From assembly GCA_027492585.1 (NCBI GenBank), contig JAPUEK010000059.1:1-64000 (forward strand): a stretch of 64,000 nt of DNA, given 5' to 3'. Positions 52,104-60,791 of this stretch are shown here, one piece after another. This DNA comes from Paracoccaceae bacterium (GTDB lineage: Bacteria > Pseudomonadota > Alphaproteobacteria > Rhodobacterales > Rhodobacteraceae). Every line of letters starts with the position of its first letter. Position 1 is the stretch's first letter. The position numbers and the translations under genes were made by a program. The notes below the pieces were generated by a model. That model was given only the letters and a program-made list of their open reading frames with translations, searched no databases and was not told the DNA's origin.

Positions 52104-52958
52104 TCACTTTTCCAACATCTGCGCCCTCAGCCGCCGCAGCTCCCCCGGCACGTCCCGCGCTCCCGTCGGGGCCTCGCGCACCAGCCAGTCGAAATGGCCG
52201 AGGATGGTGGCCACCCGCTCCGGATCGCGGAAGGCGAGGTAATGGCGACCGAGATAGATCACCGCCAGATGCGGGCCGAAAAGCGTGATCGGCGCCGACC
52301 AGACCCGGTGGGCGTCGAAAAGGTAAAGCCGCAGGCCCGGATAGAAGGCCTCACACAGCGCGATGAGCTGGTCGATCTGTTCCAGCCGGGCGGCGAGGGG
52401 CAGCCCCGCCCAATAGCCGGCGCCTGAGGAAAAGGCCTCAAGTTCATGGATAGGCACGGCAATCTCGTAATCCGACCGTCCGCCGCGCAGCAATTCGAGC
52501 TGCTGCTCGAACCGCGTGATCGCCGCCTCTGCCGAGCCGCCGAGCGGGGTGCGATATTCCCATTCCACCACGGCGCGGGTCTTGAGCATGTCGGGCAGGG
52601 TCGCGGGAACATGGCGGATCTTGTAGCCTGCCGCCTCCCGGTGCCAGTCAAAGATCGTCTCGTCGAAGAGGGCGCGCGGAGCTTCAGTCAGGCGGACGGC
52701 GGCGGCGAGCAGCGCCTCCGCCGGCTCGCGCCGGGTCGTCAGGCCCAGAAGCCAGTCGCAGGAAACGTCAAGTGCCATCGCGCAATCGGCGGCAAGCTGC
52801 GCGTTCGGAAGCCGGGTGCCGGGCGAGAGCAGTGCCGACAAGGTGGAGCGGTCCACCCCGATCCGGCGGGCAAGGTGGCTCTGGCTTTCGCCCCGCAGCG
52901 TCATGGCCTCGGCCAGCCGGTCGCGGAAGAGCGCAGCGCGGTCCCGTTTGTCGATCAT
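52104..52958 (-). CDS. XRE-family transcriptional regulator with unknown effector domain
   Basis: 284 residues. The N-terminal helix-turn-helix (SQSHLARRIGVDRSTLSALL, residues about 25-44) is followed by a domain of about 200 residues, including AVVEWEYRTPLGGSAEAAIT and SAPITLFGPHLAVIYLGRHY, that I cannot assign. It is divergent from a fatty-acid desaturase, a likely target. Start 52958 is the first ATG; a TTG eight codons upstream is possible. A perfect dyad overlaps the start, suggesting autoregulation. Confidence 0.85.
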   Translation of the reverse strand: MIDKRDRAALFRDRLAEAMTLRGESQSHLARRIGVDRSTLSALLSPGTRLPNAQLAADCAMALDVSCDWLLGLTTRREPAEALLAAAVRLTEAPRALFDETIFDWHREAAGYKIRHVPATLPDMLKTRAVVEWEYRTPLGGSAEAAITRFEQQLELLRGGRSDYEIAVPIHELEAFSSGAGYWAGLPLAARLEQIDQLIALCEAFYPGLRLYLFDAHRVWSAPITLFGPHLAVIYLGRHYLAFRDPERVATILGHFDWLVREAPTGARDVPGELRRLRAQMLEK

Positions 52959-52972
52959 TTCCCGCAAATGAT
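52954..52972. promoter_or_regulatory. Dyad ATCATTT-N5-AAATGAT overlapping the XRE gene start
   Basis: A perfect seven-base inverted repeat around CCCGC spans the start codon of the XRE gene. Binding here would block its own translation-proximal transcription, a common autoregulatory design. The divergent desaturase starts 97 bases away. Confidence 0.5.
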
Positions 52973-53068
52973 GATCTTTCAAAACATTGGTGACATTTCC
53001 ATGCGTATCCTCGACATTCCCGCCCCCTCCGGCAAGTGCTAATCCTGTCGCAATCCCCGAGGTGCCAG

Positions 53069-54013
53069 ATGCAAACCCCTTCCCAGCCCGACGACCCTGC
53101 GACTGCCAAGGCGATTCTGCGGGCGGACCGCGGGCTGGAATGGCCGACGCTGCTGCTGCTCGCGGCGACCTACGGGCTCTGGGCGCTGGGGACCCTGCTC
53201 TGGCAGGTGCCGCTCCTGTCGGTGCTGCTGGTGGCGGTGGCCATCGCGCAGTTTTCGAGCCTTCAGCATGAGGTGCTGCATGGCCATCCGTTCCGGTCGC
53301 AGGCGGTGAACGATCTGATGGTCTTTCCGGGCCTGCTGCCGATGGTGCCTTACATGCGCTTCAAGGACACGCATCTGCAGCACCATTACGATCCGGCGCT
53401 GACCGATCCCTATGACGATCCGGAATCGAATTACCTCGATCCGGCGGTCTGGGAGAGGCTGTCCCGCCCCGTCCGGAAAATCCTGCGCTGGAACAATACC
53501 CTGCTCGGACGGATGCTGCTTGGCCCCGCCATCGGCACCGTGCTCTTCGTGACATCCGATCTGGCGCTGATCCGGGGCGGGGACCGGCGGGTGCTGCTCT
53601 CATGGGCCTGGCACGCGGTCGGGGTCGGGCTGGTGCTGGTCTGGCTGCTGTGGGTCGGGATGCCGGTCTGGGCTTATCTTCTGGCGGCCTACATGGCTTA
53701 CGGGCTCCTGAAGATCCGAACCTATCTGGAACATCGCGCCCATACCGCGTTCCGCGCCCGGACCGTGGTGGTGGAGGATCGCGGGCCGCTGGCTTTTCTT
53801 TTCCTGAACAACAACTTCCACGTTGTTCATCACATGCACCCGGCGGTGCCGTGGTATCGGCTGCCCGCGCTTTATGCCGCGCGGCGCGGCCATTTCCTGC
53901 GCCGCAACGAGGCCTATGTCTATAGCAGCTATGCCGAGATCTTCCGCCGGCATTTCCTAAAAGCCAAGGACCCGGTGCCGCATCCGGTCTGGCCGGTGAA
54001 GCGCGAGGATTGA
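53069..54013 (+). CDS. Membrane fatty-acid desaturase
   Basis: 314 residues with four to five hydrophobic segments and the three histidine boxes: HEVLHGH, HLQHHYD and the NNNFHVVHHMHPAVPW type at the end. It is an integral membrane di-iron enzyme that introduces a double bond or hydroxyl into a fatty-acyl chain, or acts on a carotenoid. GAGGTG precedes the chosen ATG. It is divergent from the XRE gene. Confidence 0.9.
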   Translation: MQTPSQPDDPATAKAILRADRGLEWPTLLLLAATYGLWALGTLLWQVPLLSVLLVAVAIAQFSSLQHEVLHGHPFRSQAVNDLMVFPGLLPMVPYMRFKDTHLQHHYDPALTDPYDDPESNYLDPAVWERLSRPVRKILRWNNTLLGRMLLGPAIGTVLFVTSDLALIRGGDRRVLLSWAWHAVGVGLVLVWLLWVGMPVWAYLLAAYMAYGLLKIRTYLEHRAHTAFRARTVVVEDRGPLAFLFLNNNFHVVHHMHPAVPWYRLPALYAARRGHFLRRNEAYVYSSYAEIFRRHFLKAKDPVPHPVWPVKRED

Positions 54014-54027
54014 AGCGCGAGGACTGA

Positions 54028-54648
54028 TCAGTCGAGCCGCCGGAAGGTCGGCACCGGCCCGGAATTGTCGAAATAGGGGACGCCGGGCTGGTCCTGCCCG
54101 CGCAGGATCTGGGTGACTTCGGCCAGAACCACCTCGGTCACGAAGGGCAGATCGAGCGCACGGGCCTCCGGCAGACCGATCCAGTGCAGATGGGTCAGCT
54201 CGCCCGAAGCCTTTGAAAAGTCTTTGGCATCCCCCTCCACCCCCTCGGCGGAGATCAGGAAGAACCGCGCATCGAATCGGCGGCTGCGGCCCGGCGGGGT
54301 CACGGCGCGGAAAACGAAGCGCAGGGCGGCATCGGGGGCAGGGGTCAGGCCGGTTTCCTCGGCAAGCTCACGCAGGGCGGCGGTCAGCAGCACCTCCGGC
54401 CCCGGAGCGCCTGCGGGCTGATGGAGCGAAAGACGCGCCCGGCAGGTGTCTGGCAGGCTCAGGGGGGCAGGGGGCCGGTGATGGTCTTCGGGGTCCACCG
54501 CGCCCCCCGGAAAGACGTATTTCGAGGGCATGAACACCGCCCCCGCACCGCGCTGACCCATCAGCACCTCCGGCCCGGCGGCGCCTCTGCGCCACAGGAT
54601 CACCGTGGCGGCAGCGCGGATCCGGTCGGTGCTGCCGGGCTCAGGCAT
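54028..54648 (-). CDS. NUDIX hydrolase (CoA-pyrophosphatase-like or uncharacterised)
   Basis: 206 residues. The Nudix box is recognisable as GG...[14 protein letters not shown] (the REx2EExG core is RELAEETG), preceded by [18 protein letters not shown]. It hydrolyses a nucleoside-diphosphate-linked compound; the substrate is unknown. The start overlaps the end of the DUF983 gene by eight bases, indicating co-translation. An in-frame upstream ATG is not needed. Confidence 0.88.
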   Translation of the reverse strand: MPEPGSTDRIRAAATVILWRRGAAGPEVLMGQRGAGAVFMPSKYVFPGGAVDPEDHHRPPAPLSLPDTCRARLSLHQPAGAPGPEVLLTAALRELAEETGLTPAPDAALRFVFRAVTPPGRSRRFDARFFLISAEGVEGDAKDFSKASGELTHLHWIGLPEARALDLPFVTEVVLAEVTQILRGQDQPGVPYFDNSGPVPTFRRLD

Positions 54649-55057
54649 CGGCGGGCTGCGGCAGATCCCGCCCGAAGCCATGCATCCGCTTGGCCCATTG
54701 GATGCCGATCATCACGCCCTTCATCCGCGGAAGCAGGAAGAGCGACAGCGCCACAGTGCCGATGGAAAACACCGTCAGCATGGTGAAAGGTTCGGGATGC
54801 CAGCGGGTGAAGGCAAAGAGCAGCGCCGGGGCCAGAAGGTGGCCGACGATCAGGATGGTCAGATAGGCCGGGCCGTCATCGGCGCGCTGATGGTGCAACT
54901 CCTCGCCGCAGACGGCGCAGGTGTCGCGCACTTTCAGATAGCCGCGCAGCAGGGGACCCGCGCCACAGCAGGGGCAGCGCTTGGACCAGCCGCGGCGCAC
55001 CGCCGTCCAGAGCGGGCGGTCGTCTTCGGCAATCTCGGGGTGGGTCTGGTTCGGCAT
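54641..55057 (-). CDS. DUF983 family membrane protein
   Basis: 138 residues. A zinc-ribbon-like N-terminus ([20 protein letters not shown] then AVCGEELHH) is followed by two membrane helices ([19 protein letters not shown] and [17 protein letters not shown]). The family is common in alphaproteobacteria and uncharacterised. It is co-transcribed with the NUDIX gene. Confidence 0.9.
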   Translation of the reverse strand: MPNQTHPEIAEDDRPLWTAVRRGWSKRCPCCGAGPLLRGYLKVRDTCAVCGEELHHQRADDGPAYLTILIVGHLLAPALLFAFTRWHPEPFTMLTVFSIGTVALSLFLLPRMKGVMIGIQWAKRMHGFGRDLPQPADA

Positions 55058-55288
55058 GGGCTGTCCTGATCGAGCGGGGCGGATGGACCCTATCTAATGC
55101 GGTCTTTGCAAAAAGTTGAGAGGGATCCGGCCAATGGTGCGTCTTTGTCGCATCTTTGCCTGCCCGGACTGCGCCGCCGCCGGCCGCCTGCATATTTTTC
55201 GGCACGCCGCGACGGAACCCGCCGCCCCCTGCGTTTGAAAAGCATGAAGGCAGGGCAGCAGGCCCCTGCCAGAAGGACGGAGACGATC

Positions 55289-55876
55289 ATGCAGAAGCAG
55301 ACCCTGTTCACCTCGCTGACCCTGGCCGCCATGGTTGCGGCGGGGCTTTCGACCGCCGCCCTCGCGCAGGACGCACCGCCCCCGCCGCCCGAGCCGGAAC
55401 TGGGCATGGATTTCGAGGCGCTCGATGCCGACAAGGACGGCAAGGTGACCGAGGCCGAGATCGCTGCGGCGATGGCGGCAAAGCTCGCCGCGGCCGACAC
55501 GAACAAGGACGGCAAGCTGTCCGCCGAGGAGCTGGTGGCGATGCGCGAACAGGAACGCGCGGCGCGTCAGCTTGAGATGGCCAAGATGATGGTCACCCGG
55601 CTGGACCGCGACGGCGACGGGCTGGTCTCGGCCGAGGAACTGGCCGCCGGGCCGCGCCAGCCGACCCTGTTCGAGCGGATGGACACCAACGGCGACGGCG
55701 CCATCACCAAGGATGAGGCCGATGCCGCCCGCGCCCGGATGGAAGAGCGGATGGATGCCAAGGGGCGCGGCGGGGATCGGGGTCCGGGCCGCCATCACGG
55801 ACCCGGCGAAGCGCATCACGGAGGTCCCGAAGGCCCGCGCGGCGGCTTCTGGCAATGGTGGTCGCAGGGCAACTGA
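55289..55876 (+). CDS. Exported EF-hand calcium-binding protein
   Basis: 195 residues. A signal peptide of about 26 residues (TLAAMVAAGLSTAALAQ) is followed by an acidic protein with four EF-hand loops: DADKDGKVTEAE, DTNKDGKLSAEE, DRDGDGLVSAEE and DTNGDGAITKDE. The C-terminus is rich in His, Gly and Arg (RHHGPGEAHHGGPEG), which may bind metal. It is periplasmic. It precedes the ECF sigma operon on the same strand, with a strong hairpin between. ACGGAGA precedes the start. Confidence 0.92.
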   Translation: MQKQTLFTSLTLAAMVAAGLSTAALAQDAPPPPPEPELGMDFEALDADKDGKVTEAEIAAAMAAKLAAADTNKDGKLSAEELVAMREQERAARQLEMAKMMVTRLDRDGDGLVSAEELAAGPRQPTLFERMDTNGDGAITKDEADAARARMEERMDAKGRGGDRGPGRHHGPGEAHHGGPEGPRGGFWQWWSQGN

Positions 55877-55884
55877 GGCCGGCG

Positions 55885-55909
55885 CGGGCCGGGGTTCGCC
55901 CCCGGCCCG
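55885..55909 (+). terminator. Hairpin between EF-hand gene and sigma-factor gene
   Basis: CGGGCCGGGG and CCCCGGCCCG form ten G-C-rich pairs around TTCGC, nine bases after the EF-hand stop. It should stop or thin transcription into the sigma gene. Confidence 0.6.
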
Positions 55910-55962
55910 CCGCCCCGATTTGCGCTGCGGCTTCCATGCCGCTACTTCTTGCCAGGATGACG

Positions 55963-56553
55963 ATGCCCCGCGACACACTCACGGTTCTGAGCGACGAGGC
56001 GCTGTTGGTACTTTATGCCAATGGTGATCCCGATGCCGCACGGATTCTGACGCAGCGCCTGCTGCCGCGGCTTCTGGGCTATGCCGCCCGGCTGACCGGG
56101 GACCGCGCCGAGGCGGAAGACGTGGCGCAGGAGGCGATGCTGCGGCTCTGGCGGATCGCGGCGGACTGGCGGACGGGGGAGGCGCAGGTCACGAGCTGGG
56201 TTTATCGCGTGGCGACAAACCTCTGCACCGACCGGCTGCGCGCCCGGCAAAGGCGGCGGGCCGAGGCGCTCGATACGGTGGCGGAGCCGGAGGACGACCG
56301 GCCCGGCGCCGTCTCCGTGATGATGGAGGCCGACCGGATGGCGGCGCTGAACACCGCCCTCGCCACCCTGCCGGACCGGCAGCGGCAGGCGGTGGTGCTG
56401 CGCCACATCGAGGGCCTTGCCAATCCCGAGATCGCCGCGATCCTCGAGATCGGGGTGGAGGCGGTGGAAAGTCTGACGGCGCGCGGCAAGCGCGCCCTGG
56501 CGGCGGCCCTTGCGGGCAAACGCGCCGCCCTTGGATATGAGGAAGGGACCTGA
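55963..56553 (+). CDS. ECF-family RNA polymerase sigma factor
   Basis: 196 residues. Region 2 is AEDVAQEAMLRLWRIAADWR with TSWVYRVATNLCTDRLRARQ, and region 4 is LPDRQRQAVVLRHIEGLANP with a clear helix-turn-helix. Regions 1 and 3 are absent, as in ECF factors. CCAGGA precedes ATG 55963; ATG 55957 is also possible. The next two genes encode a membrane protein and a CnrX/Spy-like protein, an arrangement of sigma with its controlling membrane and periplasmic partners. Confidence 0.93.
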   Translation: MPRDTLTVLSDEALLVLYANGDPDAARILTQRLLPRLLGYAARLTGDRAEAEDVAQEAMLRLWRIAADWRTGEAQVTSWVYRVATNLCTDRLRARQRRRAEALDTVAEPEDDRPGAVSVMMEADRMAALNTALATLPDRQRQAVVLRHIEGLANPEIAAILEIGVEAVESLTARGKRALAAALAGKRAALGYEEGT

Positions 56554-56554
56554 G

Positions 56555-56983
56555 ATGGGCCATGCGTCCGAAGAGGAACCGATGGGCTGGAGCGATGCGG
56601 AACTTGATTCGCTTTTCGCCGAGGCGGAGGCAGGGCTTGCGCCCTCTGATGCGCTGATGGCGCGCGTCCTGGCCGATGCCGCAGCGGTGCAGGCCGCTTC
56701 GGTGCAGGCCGGGGCAGGGCAGGCTGGAGCGGTTCGGGCTGGGGAACGCCCGGTCGGCCGGGAAGCGCCGCCGCCCGCCCGCAGTTTCTGGACCGGGCTG
56801 GCCGCGGTCTTCGGTGGTGGCGGGGCGCTCGCCGGATTGGGAACGGCAGCGCTTGCCGGGCTCTATCTCGGCTTCGCCCAGCCGTCGGCGCTCACCTCTC
56901 TGACCGCTGGCTTTTCCAGCGATGTTTCGATCGACTCCATGGATCTGATGCCGGGCATCGACGCCCTGCTGGCCGAGGAATAG
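56555..56983 (+). CDS. Single-pass membrane protein, probable anti-sigma factor
   Basis: 142 residues. The N-terminal cytoplasmic half is acidic (WSDAELDSLFAEAEAGLAPS) with alanine-rich helices; a membrane segment (LAAVFGGGGALAGLGTAALA, about residues 83-102) follows and then a short periplasmic tail. Zinc-finger anti-sigma motifs are not seen, so the anti-sigma role is inferred from position alone: it starts one base after the sigma stop and three bases before the sensor gene. GAGGAAGGG precedes the start. Confidence 0.7.
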   Translation: MGHASEEEPMGWSDAELDSLFAEAEAGLAPSDALMARVLADAAAVQAASVQAGAGQAGAVRAGERPVGREAPPPARSFWTGLAAVFGGGGALAGLGTAALAGLYLGFAQPSALTSLTAGFSSDVSIDSMDLMPGIDALLAEE

Positions 56984-56986
56984 GCA

Positions 56987-57523
56987 ATGACCGACAGCAC
57001 GCCCCCGCCCGCCCCCGCCCCTGCCGCGCCCCGCTGGATGCGGGTGGCGCTGGTCGTTTCCCTGGCGCTCAACCTCGGCGTCGCCGGGGTCATGATCGGC
57101 GCCGCGTTTCATGGCGGGCCGGAAGGACCGCCCGGCTTTCAGCGCGAAATGGGCTTCGGCCCCTTCAGCGAGGCACTGCGCCCCGAAGATCGCAAGGCGC
57201 TGCGCCGCGCCCTGTTCGCCCGCGCGCCGGACCTGCGGGAGGCCCGCCGGCAGATGCGCGGCGATATGGAGGAGATGCTGGAGGCGCTGCGCGCCGATCC
57301 CTTCGACCCGGCCCGGCTGAGCGCGCTTCTCGACGGGCAGCATCAGCGGATGATCGGCCAGTTGACGCTCGGCGAGGAGCTGATCCGCGATTTCCTGCTG
57401 AAGCTTGACCCGACGGAGCGGCTTGCCTTCGCCGATCGTCTGGAAAAACAGCTCCGCCACGGCCCGCCGGAGGGCAAGGGACCGCGGGACGGCGATGCCA
57501 AGGAACCGCCGCCCGCTCCTTGA
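56987..57523 (+). CDS. CnrX/Spy-like periplasmic metal-sensor protein
   Basis: 178 residues. One N-terminal membrane segment (VALVVSLALNLGVAGVMIGA) anchors a helical periplasmic domain with EALRPEDRKALRRALFARAP and RARLSALL-type helices, plus the GPFSEALRPED start typical of the heavy-metal-sensor/CpxP-like family. In Cupriavidus the similar CnrX, with CnrY and sigma CnrH, controls a nickel-cobalt efflux system. It is the last gene of this operon. The C-terminus is Pro-rich. No efflux genes lie alongside. Confidence 0.8.
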   Translation: MTDSTPPPAPAPAAPRWMRVALVVSLALNLGVAGVMIGAAFHGGPEGPPGFQREMGFGPFSEALRPEDRKALRRALFARAPDLREARRQMRGDMEEMLEALRADPFDPARLSALLDGQHQRMIGQLTLGEELIRDFLLKLDPTERLAFADRLEKQLRHGPPEGKGPRDGDAKEPPPAP

Positions 57524-57594
57524 GGGAGGTTTGCGGGGCGGCGGCGACAGCGCAGTCGATCTTGTCTTCCTTGGACCCCGGCTTTGGACACGGA

Positions 57595-57780
57595 CGCGGG
57601 GGGGCTGTCCTTGAGGTGGCTTGCCATGGCCTGCATGGGCTGCGGACCGGGCGGGGAAGATGTTCTCGAATCCAGCCGTGAGGTGTGCTGCGGGCGCGAG
57701 CAAGCCCGCGGGAACGGGACATTGCCCAAGGGTCTGCCGGCTCCGGCGCAGGTCTGGAAACCTGCCCGGCCCTATATGGG
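57595..57780 (+). ncRNA. Candidate structured RNA with 6S RNA-like rod and bubble
   Basis: The stretch folds as one long interrupted rod. Pairs from outside in are 57602-57606 with 57768-57772, 57614-57617 with 57760-57763, 57624-57626 with 57755-57757, 57630-57634 (CCTGC) with 57748-57752 (GCAGG), then a large internal bubble, then 57645-57648 (GACC) with 57731-57734, 57649-57652 with 57724-57727, 57659-57663 with 57719-57723, and a terminal hairpin GCGGGC/GCCCGC at 57690-57709. A central bubble between closing stem and apical rod is the layout of 6S RNA. Promoter and primary homology were not established. Strand is inferred from the fold. Confidence 0.42.
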
Positions 57781-58201
57781 TGAGGAACTGTCCGTGCTGA
57801 CGGGTGCGCGTCGGGGGTATTTCCCGGTGAGCGGGGACGGGTTTCCAGTGGTCTGACGGGACATCCGGGGCGGCAGGAGGGCGTCGCCTGCCGTTTCGCT
57901 CCGCTGGCGTTACGGTTCGGCGCATTCCTGGGGTTTGTGAGCGCCCCCAAGCGCCATCACCAGACAATGGGCGCGGTATCCGGAGGTCCCGCCGCCTGAA
58001 CCCGAGAAGCGCCCGAAACAGAAGCGCCATCTTCCCGGTCAGCCGATGCTCCTGTTCCGCGCCCTTCCACCTTTCTGCCGCCAGGATCGCTTTGCCCCGA
58101 ATACGCCGCTTCAAATGTCAGATGCCGGAATGACGAGGGCGAGTCTTGAGGTGCTCTCCCGCCGGTCTGGATGCTTCCTCCGACCGCCTGAACGGAGGAG
58201 A
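57781..58201. other. Intergenic stretch without recognised feature
   Basis: About 420 bases between the candidate RNA and pleD. Short open frames exist on both strands but lack a ribosome site and family resemblance. An inverted-type motif CGCCTGCCGTTTCGCTCCGC is near 57887. I see no gene. Confidence 0.5.
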
Positions 58202-59569
58202 TCACGCCGCCGTCTGGCTTGTCGTCACCTGATTTCTCCCCCCCGATTTCGATACCATCAGCGCCCGGTCGGCGAGATTGACCAGCTCGGCCACCGGGGC
58301 CTTGCAGGCTGAGGTGGCGATGGCGAGCCCGATGGAGACGGTGACGGTCAGCCGCCCGCCCTCGGGCAGCGGCACCGGCGTCTGCTCCACGATCCGGCAG
58401 AGCCGTTCGGCCACCGACTGCGCCTTTTCGAGCCCGGTATCGGGCAGTGCGATCAGGAATTCCTCCCCGCCGATGCGCGCCAGCAGATCCTCGGTCCGCA
58501 GGCTGTGCTGGAGCCGCCGCGCCACCTCGATCAGCACGGCATCGCCCGCCGCATGGCCCCAATGGTCGTTCACCGCCTTGAACCTGTCCAGATCGACGAC
58601 CATCACCGCGAAATCGCGGCTGCGTTCGCGCCCGCTTTCGGCGATCGCGGCAAGCTGCGCGACGCCATAGCGGCGGTTGAAAAGCCCGGTCAGAGGGTCG
58701 ATGACCGCAAGCCGAAGCCCGTCCTGCACCGAAGCCCGCAGCCGGTCCTCCTCCCGCTTGCGGGCGATGAGGCGGGCGAGACGCAGCGCGATCTCTTCCG
58801 CACAGGCCTCCGCCGCGATGAGGTCGCTCGCGCCGAGATCGAAAGCCACCGCGCCGGAGAGAGCAGCCCCCGGACCCGCCAGAATGGCGACCGCGCAATG
58901 CCTTGTATTGGCGCGGCTTTTCACCTCCGACATCAAGCGCAGCCCGCTGCCGGGGGCCGAAAGATCGGCCTCGATCAGGAACAGGTCGGGGGCGGGACCG
59001 GAACGCAGCCCCTCCGCCAGCGCCTCCTCCGGGGTCATGGTGGTGATGCGGGCGCCGCCGATGCCGCCGAGATCGCGGCGCAGGCGCAGCGCGAGATCGG
59101 GGCGGGCGGTGATCAGCGCCACGCGGCCGGGGCTTTGATACCCAGCCGCCGCCTCCGCCAGCCCGAGCATCGCCAGCCCGCCGAGACCTTCGGACAGCTC
59201 CTTTTGCCGGAGCAGGCTGCGGATGCGGGCCAGAAGGGTCTGATCTTCCACAGGTTTGGTCAGGAAGGCATCGGCCCCGGCGCGGAAGGCCGCCACCCGC
59301 GCCGCCTTGTCGCTGCCCGCGGAGAGGACGATCACCGGCAGGCCCGCCGTCTGCGGATCGGCGCGCAGGCGGGCGAGCAGATCCGCTCCCGTCATATCCG
59401 GCAGCGAGAGGTCGAGCAGCACGAGATCCGGCCGGTCCGCCGCGATGCGGCCAAGCGCCGCACGGCCATCGGGCGCAAGCTGCGGCAGGTAGCCTGCGGC
59501 CGTCAGCCGGACCTTCAGGACGATGCGATTCGTCGCCACATCGTCAACAATGAGGATCTTGCCACCCAT
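58202..59569 (-). CDS. pleD: PleD-like response-regulator diguanylate cyclase
   Basis: 455 residues. A CheY-like receiver (GGKILIVDDVATNRIVLKVR; phospho-acceptor D53 in LLDLSLPDMTG; K105 in FLTKPVED) is followed by a second degenerate receiver (about residues 150-270) and a C-terminal GGDEF domain. The active site reads GGEEF in LLARIGGEEFLIALPDTG, and RTED five residues earlier is an intact allosteric I-site. It makes c-di-GMP on phosphorylation. The start at 59569 matches PleD. It is divergent from the DUF3572 gene, as in other alphaproteobacteria. Confidence 0.93.
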   Translation of the reverse strand: MGGKILIVDDVATNRIVLKVRLTAAGYLPQLAPDGRAALGRIAADRPDLVLLDLSLPDMTGADLLARLRADPQTAGLPVIVLSAGSDKAARVAAFRAGADAFLTKPVEDQTLLARIRSLLRQKELSEGLGGLAMLGLAEAAAGYQSPGRVALITARPDLALRLRRDLGGIGGARITTMTPEEALAEGLRSGPAPDLFLIEADLSAPGSGLRLMSEVKSRANTRHCAVAILAGPGAALSGAVAFDLGASDLIAAEACAEEIALRLARLIARKREEDRLRASVQDGLRLAVIDPLTGLFNRRYGVAQLAAIAESGRERSRDFAVMVVDLDRFKAVNDHWGHAAGDAVLIEVARRLQHSLRTEDLLARIGGEEFLIALPDTGLEKAQSVAERLCRIVEQTPVPLPEGGRLTVTVSIGLAIATSACKAPVAELVNLADRALMVSKSGGRNQVTTSQTAA

Positions 59570-59702
59570 GCCGGGGTCCAACCTGTCCAGACCAGTTTCG
59601 TTCCCTTCATCTGGCCGGGAAGTGGTTAAGAAATCCTTTCCGAATGGGAAATGGACCCTGCGCGAATTCGTGATAGGAGGGGGAAAACCGGGGGAAAAGC
59701 CG

Positions 59703-59984
59703 ATGAACAGGCAAGAAATCGCCGAGATTCTCGCTTTGCGTGTGCTTGGCTGGATGGCTTCGCGTGAAGAGATGTTCGATGCCTTCGTTAACGCTTCCGG
59801 GGCGAGCCGGGACGATCTCGGCCGGCTGGCCCGCGATCCCGTCTTTCTCGGGGCGCTTCTCGATTTCATTCTGGAAAGCGACGAGCGGGTGATCGCCTGC
59901 TGCGACGATCTGGCGGAGCCCTATACGGCGATCGCCACCGCGCGGGCGGCGCTGCCGGGGGGCGAACTGCCGCATTGGACCTGA
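59703..59984 (+). CDS. DUF3572 family protein
   Basis: 93 residues with ALRVLGWMASREEMFDAFVN and DFILESDERVIACCDDLAEP. The family is alphaproteobacterial and uncharacterised; it is usually next to pleD, as here. The ATG at 59703 has GGGGGAAAA upstream; the frame is open 60 codons further but those lie antisense to pleD's start. Confidence 0.9.
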   Translation: MNRQEIAEILALRVLGWMASREEMFDAFVNASGASRDDLGRLARDPVFLGALLDFILESDERVIACCDDLAEPYTAIATARAALPGGELPHWT

Positions 59985-60040
59985 CCGCAAAGCCCCGATT
60001 GCAAAGGGGGAGGGCGCGGGGCAATCTCGCGCAGCGACAG

Positions 60041-60073
60041 GCAGGCAACGGGCAGGCAACGGGCAGGCAACGG
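60041..60073. repeat. Three tandem 11-bp repeats in the HAD-gene leader
   Basis: GCAGGCAACGG is repeated three times exactly, followed by a partial fourth GCAGG that merges with the ribosome site of the HAD gene. Copy-number change here would alter the leader length by 11 bases per unit. Confidence 0.85.
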
Positions 60074-60089
60074 GCAGGAGAACGGGCGC

Positions 60090-60791
60090 ATGGGCATGAT
60101 CGACGCGGTGATCTTCGACAAGGACGGCACGCTTTTCGACTTCCGCGCCAGTTGGGGCGGCTGGACGGAGCGGCTGATCGGGCGGCTCGCCGGTCTCGGT
60201 GCGGCGCCGGAGGTTGTGGCCGCTGTGCTCGGCTACGATCGCGCCCGGCGGGAATTCGCCCCCGACAGCCCGGTGATCGCCCAGACCACCCCGGAAATCG
60301 CCGCCCTTCTGCATCCGCATGTGCCGATGCTGAGCCTTGAGGCGCTCAACGCCGAGATGAACCAACTGGCCGCCTCCGCCCCGATGGCGCCGGCGGTGCC
60401 GCTGCGCGAGGTGTTGCAGGGGCTGCGGGCGCGGGGGCTGGTGCTTGGCCTTGCGACCAATGACACGGAGATTCCGGCGCGGGCGCATCTGGAGGGGGCG
60501 GGGGTGCTTGACCTCTTCTCCTTCGTTGCGGGTTGCGATTCCGGCTGGGGCGGCAAGCCTGCGCCGGGCCAGCTTCTGGCCTTTGCCGAGGCGGTTGGCG
60601 TCGCGCCTGCGCGGGCGGTGATGGTGGGCGACAGCCTCCATGATCTGCACGCCGGCCATGCGGCGGGGATGAAATCGGTGGCGGTGCTGACCGGCATCGC
60701 GGGGCGTGAGGAACTGAGCCCCCATGCCGATACCGTGCTGGCCGATATCGGTGCGCTGGGCGACTGGATCGACGTGCAGAGGGCGCTCTGA
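60090..60791 (+). CDS. HAD-family hydrolase (phosphoglycolate phosphatase-like)
   Basis: 233 residues. HAD motif I is DAVIFDKDGTLFDFRASWGG (D-x-D), motif II is LGLATNDTE, the lysine is in GGKPAPGQLLAF, and motif IV is VMVGDSLHDLHAGHAAGM. The subgroup resembles phosphoglycolate phosphatases and pyrophosphatases; the real substrate is not known. Two starts (60090 and 60096) are possible. The leader contains a tandem 11-bp repeat. Confidence 0.9.
   Translation: MGMIDAVIFDKDGTLFDFRASWGGWTERLIGRLAGLGAAPEVVAAVLGYDRARREFAPDSPVIAQTTPEIAALLHPHVPMLSLEALNAEMNQLAASAPMAPAVPLREVLQGLRARGLVLGLATNDTEIPARAHLEGAGVLDLFSFVAGCDSGWGGKPAPGQLLAFAEAVGVAPARAVMVGDSLHDLHAGHAAGMKSVAVLTGIAGREELSPHADTVLADIGALGDWIDVQRAL

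Noticed and set aside
57165-57950. 261-codon minus-strand frame over the CnrX-like gene and the adjacent gap
   Set aside because: Antisense to a supported gene, Pro/Arg-rich and without motifs; the gap is better explained by a structured RNA or nothing.
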